Shown here: positions 42,940 to 53,268 of the stretch, in pieces | How the letters are laid out: every line of letters begins with the position of its first letter | Position numbering within the stretch: the first letter of the stretch is position 1 | NCBI RefSeq assembly: GCF_005116675.2 | Contig: NZ_CP050699.1 | Location: 3,495,001 to 3,559,000 of the forward strand | DNA: 64,000 nt | Origin: Desulfosediminicola ganghwensis | GTDB lineage: Bacteria > Desulfobacterota > Desulfobulbia > Desulfobulbales > Desulfocapsaceae | Direction of reading: 5' to 3' | Notes under the pieces: generated by a model | What the model was told of the DNA's origin: nothing | What the model saw: only the letters and a program-made list of their open reading frames with translations | The model's database searches: none | Made by a program: the position numbers and the translations under genes

Positions 42940-44337
42940 TCAATATCCCTGAATTTTATCCAGCAGCTCAGGCAGGAACAGAGATATCTGGGGAACATAG
43001 GTGATAAGAATGAGGAATGTAAGCAACACTAATAGCCAAGGCAGAGCTGATTTTATAGCCCAGCCCATACTATGCCCCGTTATACCTGATATGACGAAGA
43101 GATTGAGGCCAACGGGCGGTGTGAGCATTCCGATTTCCATATTTACAACCATGATGATACCGAGATGAATCGGATCGATACCAAGCTGGACTGCTATTGG
43201 AAAAAGGATAGGTGCCATGATAAGCAGAATTGCGGAAGGCTCCATGAAATTGCCGGCTATCAGCAGCAGGATATTTACGACAATGAGGAACATCCACCAG
43301 GAAAGACCAAGATTGACTATAATCTCAGCAATATGGTGAGGAATTCGTTCAGTGGTGAGTACGTGGGCGAAAAGCATTGCATTGGCAATGATAAAGAGCA
43401 ACATGATGCTCACCTTGGCAGCATCGAGAACAACCTTGTTCACCTCTTTATCATAAATACATTTCGGGAAAGAAATAATAATGCCGGAAATATTTCTAAA
43501 CAGCATCGCACCAACTGATTCACCATCTTTACGCCAGGGCTCGCCTTTCATGGGCCCCATATCTCGATAGCCGAAAACTGCAACCAAAAATGCATAAATC
43601 GCGGATACTGCAGCAGCCTCGGTGGGACTGGCAATACCACCGTAAATTGAACCAAGCACGATAATGATCAGCATCAGGCCGCCAAGGGCGCTGATACCTG
43701 AGCTAAACATCTCTTTAAATCCACCCCATGGCTGACATGGAATATTTTTGTACCTGGCAACGAAATAGATAACAATCATCAACATCAAACCCATCATAAT
43801 GCCCGGGATGAAGCCCGCCATAAACATTCTGGCTGCGGATTCTTCCGTTGCAGCGGCGTAAACCAGCATTACGATTGAAGGTGGGATGAGAATGCCAAGG
43901 GTTCCTGCGTTTGCGATAACACCGGCTGCGATTTTTTCAGGGTAGCCGGCCTTTACCATACCGGCGATGACGATCGAGCCAATTGCGGCAACTGTTGCCG
44001 GGGAAGAGCCGGACACGGCGGCGAAAATCATACATGCCAGGACAGATGCCATGGCGATACCGCCACGAATGTGGCCAACCACACTCAATGCAAAGCGAAT
44101 GATGCGCTTGGCGACACCACCAGTAGACAAGAAAGCCGATGACAAAATGAAGAACGGAATTGCCAGCAAAGTGTAATGTTCGGACAGGGCCTCGAAGAGT
44201 TTCAGGGCAATGGAAGCAAGGGAGTCACTGGAGAACATCAGGATAGTTGCAATACTCGAGAGACCGAGAGCCATAGCGATCGGCAAGCCAAGCATCATAC
44301 AGCCAAAGAGCAGGATAAACAGGCAGGCAGTTGTCAT
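42940..44337 (-). CDS. dctM: TRAP dicarboxylate transporter, large membrane subunit DctM
   Basis: A 465-residue membrane protein with 12 or more helices, the channel subunit that couples C4-dicarboxylate uptake to the sodium or proton gradient. Family segments include IPFFILSSAFLSTGGVAKRI, ASVLACMIFAAVSGSSPATVAAIGSIV, GTLGILIPPSIVMLVYA and MEIGMLTPPVGLNLFV. A cytoplasmic insertion around 255-305 (GYRDMGPMKGEPWRKDGES) is longer than in many DctM proteins. Its ATG overlaps the dctQ stop by four bases. Confidence 0.95.
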   Translation of the reverse strand: MTTACLFILLFGCMMLGLPIAMALGLSSIATILMFSSDSLASIALKLFEALSEHYTLLAIPFFILSSAFLSTGGVAKRIIRFALSVVGHIRGGIAMASVLACMIFAAVSGSSPATVAAIGSIVIAGMVKAGYPEKIAAGVIANAGTLGILIPPSIVMLVYAAATEESAARMFMAGFIPGIMMGLMLMIVIYFVARYKNIPCQPWGGFKEMFSSGISALGGLMLIIIVLGSIYGGIASPTEAAAVSAIYAFLVAVFGYRDMGPMKGEPWRKDGESVGAMLFRNISGIIISFPKCIYDKEVNKVVLDAAKVSIMLLFIIANAMLFAHVLTTERIPHHIAEIIVNLGLSWWMFLIVVNILLLIAGNFMEPSAILLIMAPILFPIAVQLGIDPIHLGIIMVVNMEIGMLTPPVGLNLFVISGITGHSMGWAIKSALPWLLVLLTFLILITYVPQISLFLPELLDKIQGY

Positions 44338-44879
44338 TTGTTCTCCCCCTCTTTCTTCAATTCTTCTGCAATTTCCATACTTTCCTTTGCTTCATCGGCG
44401 TGTTTAAAACCGTCAGACTGATCGGTGATAATGGACCAGAGAATCTGCAACAGACGAATAGTGATAAAAGTGAAGCCTACAAGCAACATGCTGTGGGCAA
44501 TCCAGGTAGGAATCGGTACATCTTCGAGATCGATACCGATCATTTTCATTTTTGCCAGGTATATCCAGCTGCCGTAGAGTATCAGGCCACAGTAAACGAT
44601 ACCGATTATGGCTGCGATGCCACTCAGTATCCTGCGCCCTTTTCTGGGAAACAGCTTGACGAAAGCATCCATTCCTATATGGGAGCCGACCTTGAGCCCA
44701 TAGGATGTTCCAAAGAGAACGAACCACGCCGACATATGCAGCGTAAGCTCCTGCGACCACATAAAACCAGTGTTAAAACCAAATCGCATGACTACGTCGA
44801 CAAACACGAGTAGTGTCGTTAGCACCAGCAGTAACGATATCACCGCCTCTTCGGTGCGATTCAGGATGCGCCAAAACAT
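44334..44879 (-). CDS. dctQ: TRAP dicarboxylate transporter, small membrane subunit DctQ
   Basis: A 181-residue protein with four helices and a charged C-terminal tail. MRFGFNTGFMWSQELTLHMSAWFVLFGTSYGLKVGSHIGMD is the DctQ core. It forms the membrane complex with DctM, whose gene overlaps its stop. A stem-loop (44905-44932) separates it from dctP. Confidence 0.92.
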   Translation of the reverse strand: MFWRILNRTEEAVISLLLVLTTLLVFVDVVMRFGFNTGFMWSQELTLHMSAWFVLFGTSYGLKVGSHIGMDAFVKLFPRKGRRILSGIAAIIGIVYCGLILYGSWIYLAKMKMIGIDLEDVPIPTWIAHSMLLVGFTFITIRLLQILWSIITDQSDGFKHADEAKESMEIAEELKKEGENK

Positions 44880-44904
44880 ATTTTTCCCCTTCTCAATACG
44901 AACA

Positions 44905-44932
44905 GCCGGGGCAGGTATCCACCTGCCCCGGC
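44905..44932 (-). other. GC-rich stem-loop between dctP and dctQ
   Basis: A perfect 12-bp stem GCCGGGGCAGGT with loop ATCC in the 100-base gap. No U-tract follows on the minus strand, so it more likely protects the dctP transcript end, giving more binding protein than membrane subunits, than acts as a full terminator. Confidence 0.7.
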
Positions 44933-44980
44933 AGGAAATACTCCACTTCTCCCAGGTACCTCTACAACTAGCAGTTACTC

Positions 44981-46071
<1,091 letters not shown>

Positions 46072-46088
46072 ATGTTAACCTTAACGGT

Positions 46089-46104
46089 AGCAACATGGAG
46101 GCCA
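46089..46104 (-). promoter_or_regulatory. Sigma-54 promoter of dctPQM
   Basis: The minus strand reads TGGCCTCCATGTTGCT: GG and GC are ten bases apart, TTGCT matches fully and TGGC matches the first half; two bases of the -24 element differ. Transcription should start near 46078. Confidence 0.7.
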
Positions 46105-46200
46105 ACTGAAGGAAAAAAATGAATATTCGGGTTAATGGCCCTACCTAAAGGGCTCCCGAAGAAATGTATCAATAATTGTGATGAAAAACATTTGGAGGAT

Positions 46201-46216
46201 TGGTGGATTCCCGCCA
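46201..46216. promoter_or_regulatory. Candidate DctD-binding dyad, proximal
   Basis: TGGTGGATTCCCGCCA is an imperfect dyad (TGG-n-GG...CC-n-CCA) about 130 bases upstream of the predicted dctP start. It resembles the rhizobial DctD site TGTGCGGAAATTCCGCACA in its GCGG-(A/G)AAT-CC core on the minus strand. Confidence 0.55.
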
Positions 46217-46232
46217 TTTTCAGAAGTACACT

Positions 46233-46249
46233 TTGGGGATTTCCGCCAA
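46233..46249. promoter_or_regulatory. Candidate DctD-binding dyad, distal
   Basis: TTGGGGATTTCCGCCAA is a second dyad whose centre is about 32 bp (three helical turns) from the first, so both face the same side of DNA, as expected for cooperative binding of an NtrC-type activator. Confidence 0.55.
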
Positions 46250-46298
46250 TTTGAGGAGGGATTGGTCTACAAACGATACCGAAAGGCACATTAGCACG

Positions 46299-47663
46299 CT
46301 ACGGCAGGGACTTATAGTCACTCTTGTCCAGTCCGTACTTTCGCATTTTATCCGAAAGAGTTTTTCTGGGTACTGCCAGTGCGTCCATTACATCTTTGAT
46401 CGAACCATTGGAAACAACCAGCGCCTGCTCGATAAGGCTTCGTTCAAAACAGTCAACATGCTGGGACAACGTACGCTGCTGTTCCTTCTCAGCCCCTGAT
46501 AATAAGGCATCTATCGACCAACCGGATTGTCCTCCCAGCAATACGTAACGCTCTGCTACATTGCGTAGCTCGCGAACATTACCAGGCCAACCGTATGCCA
46601 TAAGCGAGTTGAGTTGTGCTGCACTGGGCTGTGGAACCTCCTGCTGGTATCGATGGCAGGCCACCAGCAAAAAGTGATGAAATAACAGTGGTATATCTTC
46701 TCTCCTATCCCTGAGAGGTGGGATTTCCAGGGTAACTACATTGAGCCGGTAGTATAGATCTTCCCTGAATTCACCTATTTCGGCATGGTTTTTCAGGTCT
46801 ACCTTGGTTGCTGCAATCACTCTGAAATCAAGCGGTATCAACTCATTGGAACCAAGACGCTCGAGGCTGCGCTCCTGCAGAACCCGCAGCAGATGAATCT
46901 GAACACGCAAAGGCATCGATTCGATCTCATCCAGCAGTAAAGTGCCACCATTTGCATACTCGATTTTGCCAATCCGCTGGGATTTGGCATCAGTGAACGC
47001 TCCTGCCTCATGACCGAATAATTCACTTTCAATCATTGTCTCAGGCAAAGCTCCGCAATTTACAGCCACAAAATTTTTTCTACGGCGATTACTATGTTCA
47101 TGCAGAGATCTTGCGACCAATTCTTTGCCTGTTCCTGTTTCACCAAGAACCAATACGTCAGCACCGGTATCGGCCACCTTGGAAATTGTTGTCCTGAGTT
47201 TTTCCATCGCCGGGGTATTGCCAATAATTCTGGGCCCAGGTGTTGAGTGAGCTTCGAGCTCGCGTCTGAGATTTCTGTTTTCCAGAGTCAGACCTCTTTT
47301 TTCAAGTGCCCGTTGTACTGTTTTGACTAACCTTTCAGCTGAATATGGCTTCTCAATAAAATCATATGCTCCATCGCGCATAGCCTGCACAGCGGTTGAA
47401 ACGTCGCCATGACCGGTTATCAGAATAATAGGCAGATCCTTATCGATCTTTTGTGCTTCCAGCAGAAACTGAAGTCCATCCATTTTGGGCAACCGGATAT
47501 CGCACACGACCACCCCCTGCAACTCACTGCTTATGAGCGGCAAAGCCTCTTCTGCAGACTCCAGGCATATCACCTCTAAATCGGCAAGTTCAAGGGTTTG
47601 ACGGTTTGCTTGTCTGATATGCTTTTCGTCATCTATAAAGAGTACTTTATTAATTTCCATCAC
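46299..47663 (-). CDS. dctD: C4-dicarboxylate response regulator DctD (sigma-54 activator)
   Basis: A 454-residue NtrC-family activator: receiver domain with Asp55 (VVVCDIRLPKMDG), AAA+ domain with GETGTGKE, GAFTDA and GGTLLLDEIES, and a C-terminal Fis-type helix-turn-helix (GSIKDVMDALAVPRKTLSDKM). DIRLPKMDGLQ and the IES Walker B variant are DctD-like. It is co-encoded with DctB (ATGA overlap) and sits directly upstream of the sigma-54 promoter of dctPQM, which it is expected to activate. Confidence 0.94.
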   Translation of the reverse strand: MMEINKVLFIDDEKHIRQANRQTLELADLEVICLESAEEALPLISSELQGVVVCDIRLPKMDGLQFLLEAQKIDKDLPIILITGHGDVSTAVQAMRDGAYDFIEKPYSAERLVKTVQRALEKRGLTLENRNLRRELEAHSTPGPRIIGNTPAMEKLRTTISKVADTGADVLVLGETGTGKELVARSLHEHSNRRRKNFVAVNCGALPETMIESELFGHEAGAFTDAKSQRIGKIEYANGGTLLLDEIESMPLRVQIHLLRVLQERSLERLGSNELIPLDFRVIAATKVDLKNHAEIGEFREDLYYRLNVVTLEIPPLRDRREDIPLLFHHFLLVACHRYQQEVPQPSAAQLNSLMAYGWPGNVRELRNVAERYVLLGGQSGWSIDALLSGAEKEQQRTLSQHVDCFERSLIEQALVVSNGSIKDVMDALAVPRKTLSDKMRKYGLDKSDYKSLP

Positions 47664-49519
47664 TGCGCCTTCTCAAGCTCTATCTCAAAACAGGCACCAG
47701 GTTCTGACATTTTCACATACCGAATAGCGCCATTCATATCACGCAAAATTCTATCGGTTATGGCAAGTCCCAATCCCAGACCCTGTCCTGATTTTTTAGT
47801 TGTGAAAAATGGATCGAAAATGAACGGCAGGTTGTCTGCATGAATCCCCGCTCCACTATCTGTTACAGTAATAATTACACGTTCTTCTTTACAATAGGAA
47901 TCTACCAGTATTTTTCGTTTTTCAAGGCCTTCAACTGCATGTACCGCATTGCCAAGCAGATTCACCAATACCTGCTGCAGCAATAAATTATTTGCCTGTA
48001 CTTCAAGGTGGTCCGGGATGATTGAAATATCTATTGTGACATCATGCTTACGAATAGAAGGTCGTAATATTTCCAAGGCGCCATCAATTACCCCGTGTAA
48101 TGGCACCACATACATATTGCCACTGGTCTTTCTTGAGAAGGCTTTAAGCTGAATGCCTATCTGCGCCATCCTTTCAGTCAATTCACCAATCTGTTCCAGA
48201 TTCCAGAGGGCTTCTTCAAGTCTACCTTTTTCGAGGAACTGCCTGCCATTGTCTGCATAACTTCGTATAGCTGCCAGAGGCTGGTTCAGTTCATGATTGA
48301 TACCTGCCGACATTTGGCCAAGCACTGCCATTTTTGCTGCATGGATCAATTCATTTCTGGCAGTTCTGAGTTTAGCCTCTGTCTGCTGTCGATCTTTTAT
48401 TTCCCTGACAAGCAACTTGTTTGTTTTGGTCAGCTCGCGGGTACGCGCATCAACTCGAACTTCAAGTTTTTCATTGGCACGTTGCAGAGCCCTTCTGGTT
48501 TTCTCTCGTATTCTGGCAAGCTCTTTCAATCGGTACTGGCGTTGCATTAACAACAGGAACAGCAAATAGGTAAGAAGCAGTATACCACCGGTCATCACGT
48601 TGACCCACAGTACACGTTTACGTACCGGGAGTGTATCGGTCATTATGTGCACACTCCAACCGGCTTCAGACATCTGACGTGATAATTGCAGATGGTCACG
48701 CTTTTTTTTGATGTTTGAATCATTCACCTGAACCAGCTGCCAGCCTTTATCGCGGTTTTCTCTGACATACGACAACTGGGTGAGTGAGGCATTAGGATAT
48801 CGTCGACTGGCAATAATGCGCTTTTTTGCAGCTGGTTCCAGTTGCTGAATGGTCTTGAAACGCCAGTCCTGGTTGGTGGTCAGGAAGATGACTCCATCCG
48901 GATCTGTTACCAGAAAACTGTCTTCACGATCGCCCCAACTCTGTTCCACGTGGTCTATATTTATTTTGATAACAACTACGCCTAATATTTCGCGGGCTTT
49001 ACGAACCGGATACGCAAAATAATAGCCCCGCTTCGATGAGGTTGTGCCAAGGGCAAAATATCGCCCCAATTCACCCCTCATTGCTTTTTCGAAATAAGGC
49101 CGAAACGAAAAGTTTCTGCCGACAAATGGACGTTCCGCCTGCCAGTTGCTCGCAGCGATAGTCAGGCCTTCACTGTCCATCAGGTAGGTATCAGCGGTAT
49201 CGCTGATGCTGTTGATTGTTTCCAGATACCTGTTGAGTTTTGCTATCCGGTCTTTTTCATGCGGATTCTGTAAGGTATTCACGAGGTTTTTGTCAACCGC
49301 AAGCAGTTCTGGGAGACTTTCATATTTTTCCAGAACACCCTGCAGGTATGTGACAAATAGTTCGAGCTTAATAGTTCCCTTTTCAGAGAGAAGATCAAGT
49401 CCACGCTGATAGGTGAACTGGGAGGTGAACCAGAGTACGAATATGCTGAATATCAGAAACAATGTTCCGCTTAACAGGAAAAACTTCTTTCTGGGGTTTC
49501 TGGTTTTTCCCTTTAACAT
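47660..49519 (-). CDS. dctB: C4-dicarboxylate sensor kinase DctB
   Basis: A 619-residue sensor kinase. Two membrane helices (about 14-32 and 304-325) flank a periplasmic double-PAS (dCache-like) sensor whose RPFVGRNFSFRPYFEKAMRG and RGYYFAYPV segments are typical of DctB. A coiled coil (330-390) leads to the kinase core with His409 in SAGINHELNQPLAA, and ATPase motifs NLLGNAVHAVE, TDSGAGI, FTTKKSGQGLGLGLAI. The stop overlaps the dctD start by four bases. Confidence 0.94.
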   Translation of the reverse strand: MLKGKTRNPRKKFFLLSGTLFLIFSIFVLWFTSQFTYQRGLDLLSEKGTIKLELFVTYLQGVLEKYESLPELLAVDKNLVNTLQNPHEKDRIAKLNRYLETINSISDTADTYLMDSEGLTIAASNWQAERPFVGRNFSFRPYFEKAMRGELGRYFALGTTSSKRGYYFAYPVRKAREILGVVVIKINIDHVEQSWGDREDSFLVTDPDGVIFLTTNQDWRFKTIQQLEPAAKKRIIASRRYPNASLTQLSYVRENRDKGWQLVQVNDSNIKKKRDHLQLSRQMSEAGWSVHIMTDTLPVRKRVLWVNVMTGGILLLTYLLFLLLMQRQYRLKELARIREKTRRALQRANEKLEVRVDARTRELTKTNKLLVREIKDRQQTEAKLRTARNELIHAAKMAVLGQMSAGINHELNQPLAAIRSYADNGRQFLEKGRLEEALWNLEQIGELTERMAQIGIQLKAFSRKTSGNMYVVPLHGVIDGALEILRPSIRKHDVTIDISIIPDHLEVQANNLLLQQVLVNLLGNAVHAVEGLEKRKILVDSYCKEERVIITVTDSGAGIHADNLPFIFDPFFTTKKSGQGLGLGLAITDRILRDMNGAIRYVKMSEPGACFEIELEKAQ

Positions 49520-49565
49520 TGTTCGATCAGCACCTCGTAATAACTTGCTTTTGCTACGGCTGCCT

Positions 49566-49593
49566 CTCCGGGAAAGATTTTCTTTTCCCGGAG
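49566..49593 (-). terminator. Hairpin downstream of hisHF
   Basis: CTCCGGGAAA pairs with TTTCCCGGAG around an eight-base loop, about 50 bases after the hisHF stop and before dctB. The U-tract is weak. Confidence 0.6.
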
Positions 49594-49642
49594 CATTATA
49601 TCAATTGCAGCTCATTGACTTGTATTGGCTGCAGAAAACATT

Positions 49643-51232
49643 TTAACGTGTTTCGATCCCATCAGCTGCAACAACCGACTTTACTTCGGAAATAGGTACC
49701 TCACCACGGTGAAATATTCCCGCAGCCAGGGCTGCATCCGCATTTGTTTTCTTAAACACTTCAGCAAAATGTTCAGCTGAGCCCGCTCCGCTGGAAGCAA
49801 TAACCGGAATAGTAACCGCATCTTTGACCATCTGGATCAACTCGAGATCAAAGCCTGAATTGGTACCATCCTTATCGATACAGTTGAGTAGAATCTCACC
49901 CGCTCCAAGCGCTTCACAAACTGTCACCAGTTGTACCGCGTCAATATCTCGCCCTTCCCGGCCACCACTTACAGTGCATTGATACCAGCAATATTTTTCA
50001 CCATTAGGGCCCGGGGTGGCGCATTCGATGGTGTTGTGGCTTGTCTCATCCGGAGAATTTACATAAACTCTGCGCGGGTCGACAGATATGACCACAGCCT
50101 GTGCTCCGTAAACAATCGAAATTTGCTCAATGGCAGTCTTGCCGCTCTTTTTCCCCGTAGCAAGATATTCTTCAACTGCGTACACGGCATCGCTGCCAAT
50201 AGATATCTTGTCTGCGCCAGAGCGAAAATAACGTGAAGCAACGTCAAGCGCGGAATAGAAGTTTCCCTCGCTATCGGTGAATTCACGAATTCCGCCGCCT
50301 ATTGTAAGGGGTACAAATACATTTTTTGAGGTCTGCTTCAGCACCTCGAGCATAGGCTGATCCTGAAGCGGGAAATCCCTGAACCCTGTAATATTGAGAA
50401 ATGTTACTTCGTCAGCTCCTTCCTCGTAGTATCTGCGGGCCAGTTCCACAGGTTTACCGAGATTTCTCACCTCCCCTTCTTCACGCACATCATACTGATC
50501 GCCCTTGGTGACAACCAGGTCACCAGTATCATTGCTGCGAACATCAAGGCAGGCAATTATTCGCTTGGCGATTCTGGTCGGCTCGGTACGTAAATTCCCT
50601 TCTGTGACAACAGACTCAACAACTTCTCTATTCTCGAGGAATCGCTGCAAAAGTCTGAGACCTGCGTCACCACTTTTCTCCGGGTGAAACTGAGTCGCAA
50701 TAACCTGTCCTCTGGAGACAGAAGATATGAATTCTTCACCATAATCAGTGGTAGTCAGAATCCAATCTTTGTTTTCTTCACTTGGAGTGGCTTTAAAGGA
50801 GTGAACGAAATAAAATTTTTCTCCCCGGTACTGTTCAAATATTGAATTGTTTTTCCGTAACTTAATACCATTCCAACCGATTTGAGGAACCGAAAGGGCG
50901 TGGTCGGGAAACCGCTCAATCTGTCCGGGGATAATACCAAGACCAGGAACCCCCGGAGACTCTTCGCTCCCTTCGAAAAATGTCTGTAAGGCAACGCAGA
51001 TACCGAAAGTTGGTTTGTTCAGACCAATTCTCTCGACCAGTTTTTCTGCATATCCGTCCCGAACCAACCTCTCCATTACCACGCCAAAATTGCCCACCCC
51101 AGGAAAAATGAGTTTATCCGCGGTAACAATATCATCTGGAGACTGGACATTCCGTACCTCGAAACCGAGCTTGTGTATTGCGTTTCTCACGCTTCGAACA
51201 TTACCTGCGCCATAATCAAGAAGAGTAATCAT
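49643..51232 (-). CDS. hisHF: Fused imidazole glycerol phosphate synthase HisH-HisF
   Basis: A 529-residue bifunctional enzyme making imidazole glycerol phosphate and AICAR in histidine synthesis. Residues 1-205 are the glutaminase: [10 protein letters not shown], nucleophile Cys79 in FGICVALQ, and His183/Glu185 in QFHPEKSG. Residues 220-529 are the HisF barrel: ACLDVR with catalytic Asp230, [17 protein letters not shown] and [11 protein letters not shown]. In most bacteria these are separate proteins; the fused order, FGICV(A/G)LQ motif and a long insertion around 365-430 ([12 protein letters not shown]...[14 protein letters not shown]) match the eukaryotic HIS7 type. No other his gene is in the window. 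Confidence 0.94.
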   Translation of the reverse strand: MITLLDYGAGNVRSVRNAIHKLGFEVRNVQSPDDIVTADKLIFPGVGNFGVVMERLVRDGYAEKLVERIGLNKPTFGICVALQTFFEGSEESPGVPGLGIIPGQIERFPDHALSVPQIGWNGIKLRKNNSIFEQYRGEKFYFVHSFKATPSEENKDWILTTTDYGEEFISSVSRGQVIATQFHPEKSGDAGLRLLQRFLENREVVESVVTEGNLRTEPTRIAKRIIACLDVRSNDTGDLVVTKGDQYDVREEGEVRNLGKPVELARRYYEEGADEVTFLNITGFRDFPLQDQPMLEVLKQTSKNVFVPLTIGGGIREFTDSEGNFYSALDVASRYFRSGADKISIGSDAVYAVEEYLATGKKSGKTAIEQISIVYGAQAVVISVDPRRVYVNSPDETSHNTIECATPGPNGEKYCWYQCTVSGGREGRDIDAVQLVTVCEALGAGEILLNCIDKDGTNSGFDLELIQMVKDAVTIPVIASSGAGSAEHFAEVFKKTNADAALAAGIFHRGEVPISEVKSVVAADGIETR

Positions 51233-51253
51233 CTCAAATCACCACTATATAGT

Positions 51254-51844
51254 TCAATTACTGATATTTTTTGTGAAATAGCAATTTCCTGCACAATTTT
51301 TGCAGTAGACTTTTCCATTTACTTCAACATCTCTACTGTCTTGCACCCAATCGCCGCATTGCTGACATTGAACTCTCCGCGTTGGTTTGCCGGGTAAGTT
51401 CTCCTGGGGAATGTCAACCTGAACATGTTCTACACGAAACAGCTCATGTTCAGGCATTATCTTATACGCCTCCAACTGGCGCTGGTGCTTATCGAGTATA
51501 TGGTCGCAATATTTCTTCGATAGTTCCCGGGACTCCTCCAAGGCAACAATCCGTACAGCCTTACCCGTACCCAGGTGAACAAATGTTGCAGCCATTATGC
51601 CGTTATCCTGCCAGTAGAGTGACCGTTTACCAATGGAGCAACCCGTAACCGACTGGATTGCGTCCGTGGCGCAACGATCGATTTCCACTATTACATAAAG
51701 ATTTTTCCGGTCAGCACCCTTGGGATCATAAATTCCTATCTCTGTTAAACCAAGCATACTGAGACGGACACCGAGCACCTGGCCCGGACAAATATGGCCG
51801 TGGATTCTGGTTGATATTTCAAGTAACTGATCAAAAGATTCCAT
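51254..51844 (-). CDS. FmdE-family protein with zinc-ribbon tail
   Basis: A 196-residue protein. The FmdE/GsuE-like domain has HGHICPGQVLGVRLS at 15-29, and RCATDAIQSVTGCSIGKRSL at about 58-77; these Cys/His residues form a metal site in family structures. A C-terminal zinc finger follows (CQQCGDWV ... CKNCAG). The name comes from subunit E of formylmethanofuran dehydrogenase, but most bacterial members have no known function and no such dehydrogenase is here. It lies between cobO and hisHF on the same strand, 21 bases before the latter. Confidence 0.85.
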   Translation of the reverse strand: MESFDQLLEISTRIHGHICPGQVLGVRLSMLGLTEIGIYDPKGADRKNLYVIVEIDRCATDAIQSVTGCSIGKRSLYWQDNGIMAATFVHLGTGKAVRIVALEESRELSKKYCDHILDKHQRQLEAYKIMPEHELFRVEHVQVDIPQENLPGKPTRRVQCQQCGDWVQDSRDVEVNGKVYCKNCAGNCYFTKNISN

Positions 51845-51958
51845 GCGCTCTCCATAATCGTTTCATCTCTATCCCTGATTTTTCATCAGCTCAGGAATAC
51901 ATTGTCATAAAATAATGATGTTTCAAAATTCGGACAAAATAGAAATGAGAAGTGACGG

Positions 51959-52549
51959 CTAGAAATCGAAGCCTTTCTGGGCTTTAATTCCGGAAGAATA
52001 CGGATGACGGGTATTTTCCATCTCTGTCACCAGATCCGCAGCATCGATAAATGAATTCGGGGCGTGACGTCCCGTAACTACAACATGAACATGCTCTGGC
52101 CTGGACAAAATAGCATCAAGTATCTCATCTTCAACAACCATTTTGTACTTGACGAGGTAGGTGAGTTCATCAAGTATCACCAGTTGATGTTCACCCGCAG
52201 CAATGATTTCAGCTGCTCTCTGCCAGGCTTCCCGGGCCAGGGCGGTATCTTCTTCAATATTATCCGATTTCCAGGTGAAGCCCTTGCCGCACACTTGAAA
52301 ATCCAGTAACCCGGGTTGACTGTTCGAAAGAACTTCTGCGAATTTCTGTTCTCCTGTTCGCCAGCTGCCCTTGATGAACTGAATGACAGAAACTTTCTGG
52401 CCATGTCCCAATGCCCTGAAAACAAGTCCTAACGCAGCGGTGGTCTTTCCTTTACCATTGCCGGTGTGAATTGCGAACAACCCTTCAGTCACACCTTGCC
52501 TCTCTGGTACCGTGACTGAACCCGGCATCATAAAGTTTAGAGACTGCAC
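51959..52549 (-). CDS. cobO: Cob(I)yrinic acid a,c-diamide adenosyltransferase (CobO/BtuR type)
   Basis: A 196-residue P-loop enzyme that attaches the adenosyl group to corrinoids. Walker A is HTGNGKGKTTAALG, followed by VIQFIKGSW, and the LVILDELTY Walker B and VVTGRHAP segments of the family. The start is uncertain: the ATG at 52549 overlaps cbiF by 65 bases, ATGs at 52531 and 52528 are possible, and a GTG at 52492 over the cbiF stop would give VTEGLFAIHTGNGKG. It follows cbiF in the cobalamin operon. Confidence 0.92.
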   Translation of the reverse strand: MQSLNFMMPGSVTVPERQGVTEGLFAIHTGNGKGKTTAALGLVFRALGHGQKVSVIQFIKGSWRTGEQKFAEVLSNSQPGLLDFQVCGKGFTWKSDNIEEDTALAREAWQRAAEIIAAGEHQLVILDELTYLVKYKMVVEDEILDAILSRPEHVHVVVTGRHAPNSFIDAADLVTEMENTRHPYSSGIKAQKGFDF

Positions 52550-53264
52550 TTAGCTCGTCCTGGCCAAATACTTTGCCAACACAGATCATGGCAGTTTTCA
52601 CAATATTTTCAGATTTCACCAAGGGGCAGATGGTACTCAGGGTACCGCGCACAATTTTTTCATTTTCCCATGTCGCACGCTCAACTACTGCAATAGGGGT
52701 GTCGGAGCTGTACCCACCTGCAATGAGTTCTTCGACAACTTTTTCCAGCATACCGACTGAGAGAAAAATCATCATGGTTGTCTGGTGACTGGCAAGATCC
52801 CGAAGCTTTTCGAGTTCCGGTACCGGGGTTCGGCCTTCCTGCCTGGTAATGATGACAGTCTGAGAAATCTCAGGCAAAGTAAGCTCAGCTTTTAAGGAGG
52901 CAGCTGCTCCTGCAGCCGAAGTCACACCGGGAACGACCTCATAAGGCACACCGAGCGAATCCAGTTTTTGCATTTGCTCTTTTATAGCACCATAAATTGA
53001 GGGGTCGCCGGTATGTAGACGAACGACTTTGCCACCTTTTTGCCAGCTACCATGCATCACTTCAATTATCTGTTCCAGATCCATCCCTTTTGAATCATGG
53101 ATCTCAGCTTTACACCCGGCTAATAACTGTGGATTTACAAGGCTGCCTGCGTAAACGATACAATCTGCATCATCAAGCAGTTTTCTCCCTTTCAGAGTTA
53201 TCAGTTCTATATCCCCGGGGCCCGCGCCTACGAAATGGATCGAATTTGCTTGGAGTTCAGTCAC
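52485..53264 (-). CDS. cbiF: Cobalt-precorrin-4 C11-methyltransferase
   Basis: CbiF/CobM (259 aa) methylates C11 of the corrin ring with SAM. IHFVGAGPGDIELITLKGRKLL, VRLHTGDPSIYGAIKEQM and EVVPGVTSAAGAAASL are the SAM-dependent tetrapyrrole methyltransferase motifs, and GTPVP-like EGRTPVP is CobM-specific. The frame opens at a TTG at 53297 inside cbiET; a GTG at 53264, four bases after the cbiET stop and preceded by AAAGGAA, is the better start. Downstream, cobO overlaps its end. Confidence 0.92.
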   Translation of the reverse strand: MTELQANSIHFVGAGPGDIELITLKGRKLLDDADCIVYAGSLVNPQLLAGCKAEIHDSKGMDLEQIIEVMHGSWQKGGKVVRLHTGDPSIYGAIKEQMQKLDSLGVPYEVVPGVTSAAGAAASLKAELTLPEISQTVIITRQEGRTPVPELEKLRDLASHQTTMMIFLSVGMLEKVVEELIAGGYSSDTPIAVVERATWENEKIVRGTLSTICPLVKSENIVKTAMICVGKVFGQDELSAVSKLYDAGFSHGTREARCD

Positions 53265-53268
53265 GTAT

